Assembly: GCF_008831285.2 (NCBI RefSeq)
Contig: NC_045150.1
Coordinates: 11,701,868-11,765,867, forward strand
Reading direction: 5' to 3'
Origin: Nymphaea colorata
Lineage: Eukaryota > Streptophyta > Magnoliopsida > Nymphaeales > Nymphaeaceae
Length of the DNA stretch: 64,000 bases
Shown: piece by piece, positions 62,251 through 64,000 of the stretch
Position numbering within the stretch: the stretch's first letter is position 1
How the letters are laid out: each line of letters opens with the position of its first letter
The notes under the pieces: generated by a model
What the model saw: the letters and a program-made list of their open reading frames with translations, nothing else
Databases searched by the model: none
What the model was told of the DNA's origin: nothing
Made by a program: the position numbers and the translations under genes

Positions 62251-62784
62251 ATGATACTCAGTCAAAATATAATTAATTGTAATAATATATATCAATCGGA
62301 TTCACCTGACCAGCAATGAACTGCCCATTAAAGAAGGCAAGTTGGCACCTCAATGAAAAATAAGTGAAGTTGCACATAATGATGAATATGATAATGGTGG
62401 ATTGTTCACGGGGAAAGCTTAGCTGTTGTTACAGAAAAAAAAAAATTCAAATCTGAATCGGAGCCCAGTTTACATAGATTCTGAATGAGTTCAATTTGAT
62501 GAAAGATCAGACCCAAGGAAGAACCTATCATTCGTATCCCTGTAGAAGTTTTCATTGTAGGAGCAAGTATGGATTCTATTCTTAAAACCCATAGATCCAA
62601 CAAGAATTGGATCTATCCTAGAGACCGTACTGGATCCTATTCATTGAAGTCCCTACATCGCAATATCGTGCCAATATGAAGGGTATATTCAACAAAAGAT
62701 CCTTCTTCGTCATCTCCTGGACGCTCACTCGCCTTCGTTGCCCTCCTCTTGCTCCTGCGCAAGAACTCAAGCGGAAGAAACACA

Positions 62785-62785
<1 letters not shown>
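62251..62785. other. Upstream region of the plastid-protein gene
   Basis: No gene. This should contain the promoter of the gene starting at 62844, but no clear TATA box stands out at the right spacing. A ggtatatt word lies near 62680. Confidence 0.4.

Positions 62786-62786
<1 letters not shown>

Positions 62787-62816
<30 letters not shown>
62787..62816 (+). repeat. (CT)15 tract in the presumed 5' UTR
   Basis: A CT run immediately followed by gtgtctgtgcttccctctttg and then the ATG at 62844. CT-rich leaders are common in plant genes for plastid proteins, and the tract may lie in the transcribed leader. Confidence 0.8.
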
Positions 62817-62820
<4 letters not shown>

Positions 62821-62843
62821 CTGTGCTTCCCTCTTTGGTATAA

Positions 62844-63057
62844 ATGGAAAATTTTGCTCTATCTTCGAGCAGTCTTCCCCTCATCTCCTCCATAAACCCT
62901 AAAACAGGGGTTTTTCGATCTCCATACACGCCCTTCCTGCTTCGGCGGCCCTACCTCTTCTCCGCGAACGGGAAGCGAGGGAGGAATCTACCTCGCCGAT
63001 CGGTTATAGCTGCCGCTGCCGGGAATGGCGGTTCCTCTCGCATTTCCTGCGAAAATG
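62844..63057 (+). CDS. First exon of a nuclear gene for a probable plastid-targeted protein (partial)
   Basis: 71 codons plus one base, then a strong donor (AATG/GTGAGT). The peptide begins MENFALSSSSLPLISS. It is rich in Ser, Arg, Pro and Ala with almost no acidic residues in its first 60, and passes through RRPYLFSANGKRGRN and RRSVIAAAAGNGG. That is the typical composition of a chloroplast transit peptide with a likely processing site around VIAAAA. Only the end of the exon (SSRISCEN) may belong to the mature part, so the function cannot be told. The open frame running on past the donor (to 63398) is intron sequence, T-rich and Leu/Phe-rich in translation. Confidence 0.65.
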
Positions 63058-64000
63058 GTGAGTGGTCTAATCTCCTAGTTAGGCTAATGCCTCTTTTTTT
63101 GCGTAATTTTAATGAAAATTCGTGGGCGAAATCTAGTAAAGTTGCTTGCTCTGGGCTGTTGACGCTTCGTATAGGTGCTTGCTACTCTATTAGCTCTCTT
63201 CTTGTTCTTCCGCACTCTACGTTGTGTTTTTTTTTTTCACGAGGTCCGTTAGCTGCATGCTTCGAAGTAGGCTTGTTAGAGAATTCATATTGCTTAAAAG
63301 TTCGACTAATCTTAATTGTTTGTTTTCTGCCGTTGTTCATGCTGCTGCGTCTTCTTCTGCTTCTTTTGTTGTTCCTCTTGCTGCTAGTATTACTATGACT
63401 ACTAGTCTATTACCTCGTACCACCACCAACAACGTTGTTGCTGCTGTTGCTACGCTACTATTAGTTACTGCTGTAAACCGGCTTCCCTTGACGGAAATTA
63501 TGTTCTGTGACATTAGAAATTCGATCCTTTGAGAGCCTTTCCCCTTCATGTGAAGTTATTGGAAGCTTCTAAAAACCTTCCCATCTTTCTTCAAGCAAAG
63601 ACTACAGCTTCTCCCACTTTTTCTGAAACTTTTGAGGTGGTAAACTCCCAAGCAATGGAAATTTGGTCCTTTTCTCGATATGAAATGTAACCTCATGAGT
63701 CTTGGAGACATACTTTCTCTCTTTTAAGATTAAATTTTTAGTATAACATTACATTTGGTACTAAAAGTCCTCTGAACACAGGAGCCTAGAAGGTATTGCA
63801 GGGTTATCATTTGTCAATCAAGTACATGCTTCTCAAATCACCAAGGATTTCCGGAACTATTTTTTGCTTTCATAACTAAAAATGTCTGTTCTGTTCCTTT
63901 AGCGATTCAACGCCATGAAGTTTAAAATTGATTATCTTAAGCAAAAAGAAAAACTTAGACCTGAATTTGCACTAGTGCTAGGATGTCATATTTTTTTTTT
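63058..64000 (+). other. Start of intron 1 of the plastid-protein gene
   Basis: Begins GTGAGT and is T-rich throughout. No convincing second exon appears before the window ends. Frames inside (such as 63224-63532) are low-complexity and not protein-like. Confidence 0.5.

Noticed and set aside
63058-63532. Continuation of the plastid-protein frame past the GTGAGT donor
   Set aside because: The composition turns T-rich and Leu/Phe-rich, as in translated intron; a strong donor precedes it.

Overview
The window is nuclear DNA of a flowering plant. It is AT-rich and gene-poor, full of retrotransposon debris, tandem duplications and long (CT)n and (TA)n microsatellites. It also holds plant-type genes: a spliced LRR receptor kinase, an F-box/FBA relic, a B3-like family and a gene with a plastid transit peptide. 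The sequence alone does not let me name the species.

Layout. 1-2066 is T-rich, non-coding sequence, perhaps the 3' end of a gene lying outside. 2540-3551 is a broken F-box gene of the F-box-associated-domain (FBA) type. It runs straight into the most unusual part, 3546-9875: about ten head-to-tail copies (about 640-690 bp each, minus strand) of a tiny two-exon gene. Its second exon encodes a protein resembling the plant B3 DNA-binding fold. Almost all copies are broken, each in its own way; only the last (9204-9797) keeps an open B3-like reading frame. 12050-13720 (minus) is a decayed Ty1/copia element with gag, protease, GAG-pre-integrase and integrase remnants. It is followed by a four-unit array of about 555 bp repeats (14255-16450) that may be its amplified 5' LTR.

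17633-23332 is a nearly full-length plant L1-type LINE bounded by a 17-bp target-site duplication with one mismatch. ORF1 (DUF4283-like domain, zinc knuckle) and ORF2 (endonuclease, reverse transcriptase, zf-RVT, RNase H-like tail) overlap by an ATGA. Both are interrupted by frameshifts and stops. Fragments of other LINEs lie near 24.3-24.8 kb and possibly at 36.8-37.1 and 58.2 kb.

The one clearly intact known gene is at 29277-33251 (minus): a two-exon, 971-residue CLAVATA1-clade receptor kinase most like BAM3, with a TATA box about 130 bp before the ATG. From 33.4 to 62.8 kb I see no convincing protein gene, only microsatellites, SINE-like and MITE-like elements, and several recent tandem duplications. 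At 62844 a plus-strand gene begins with a plastid-transit-peptide exon; its remaining exons lie beyond the window.

There is no operon-like organisation. BAM3 and the plastid-protein gene are independent nuclear genes; the rest is mainly repeats and pseudogenes.
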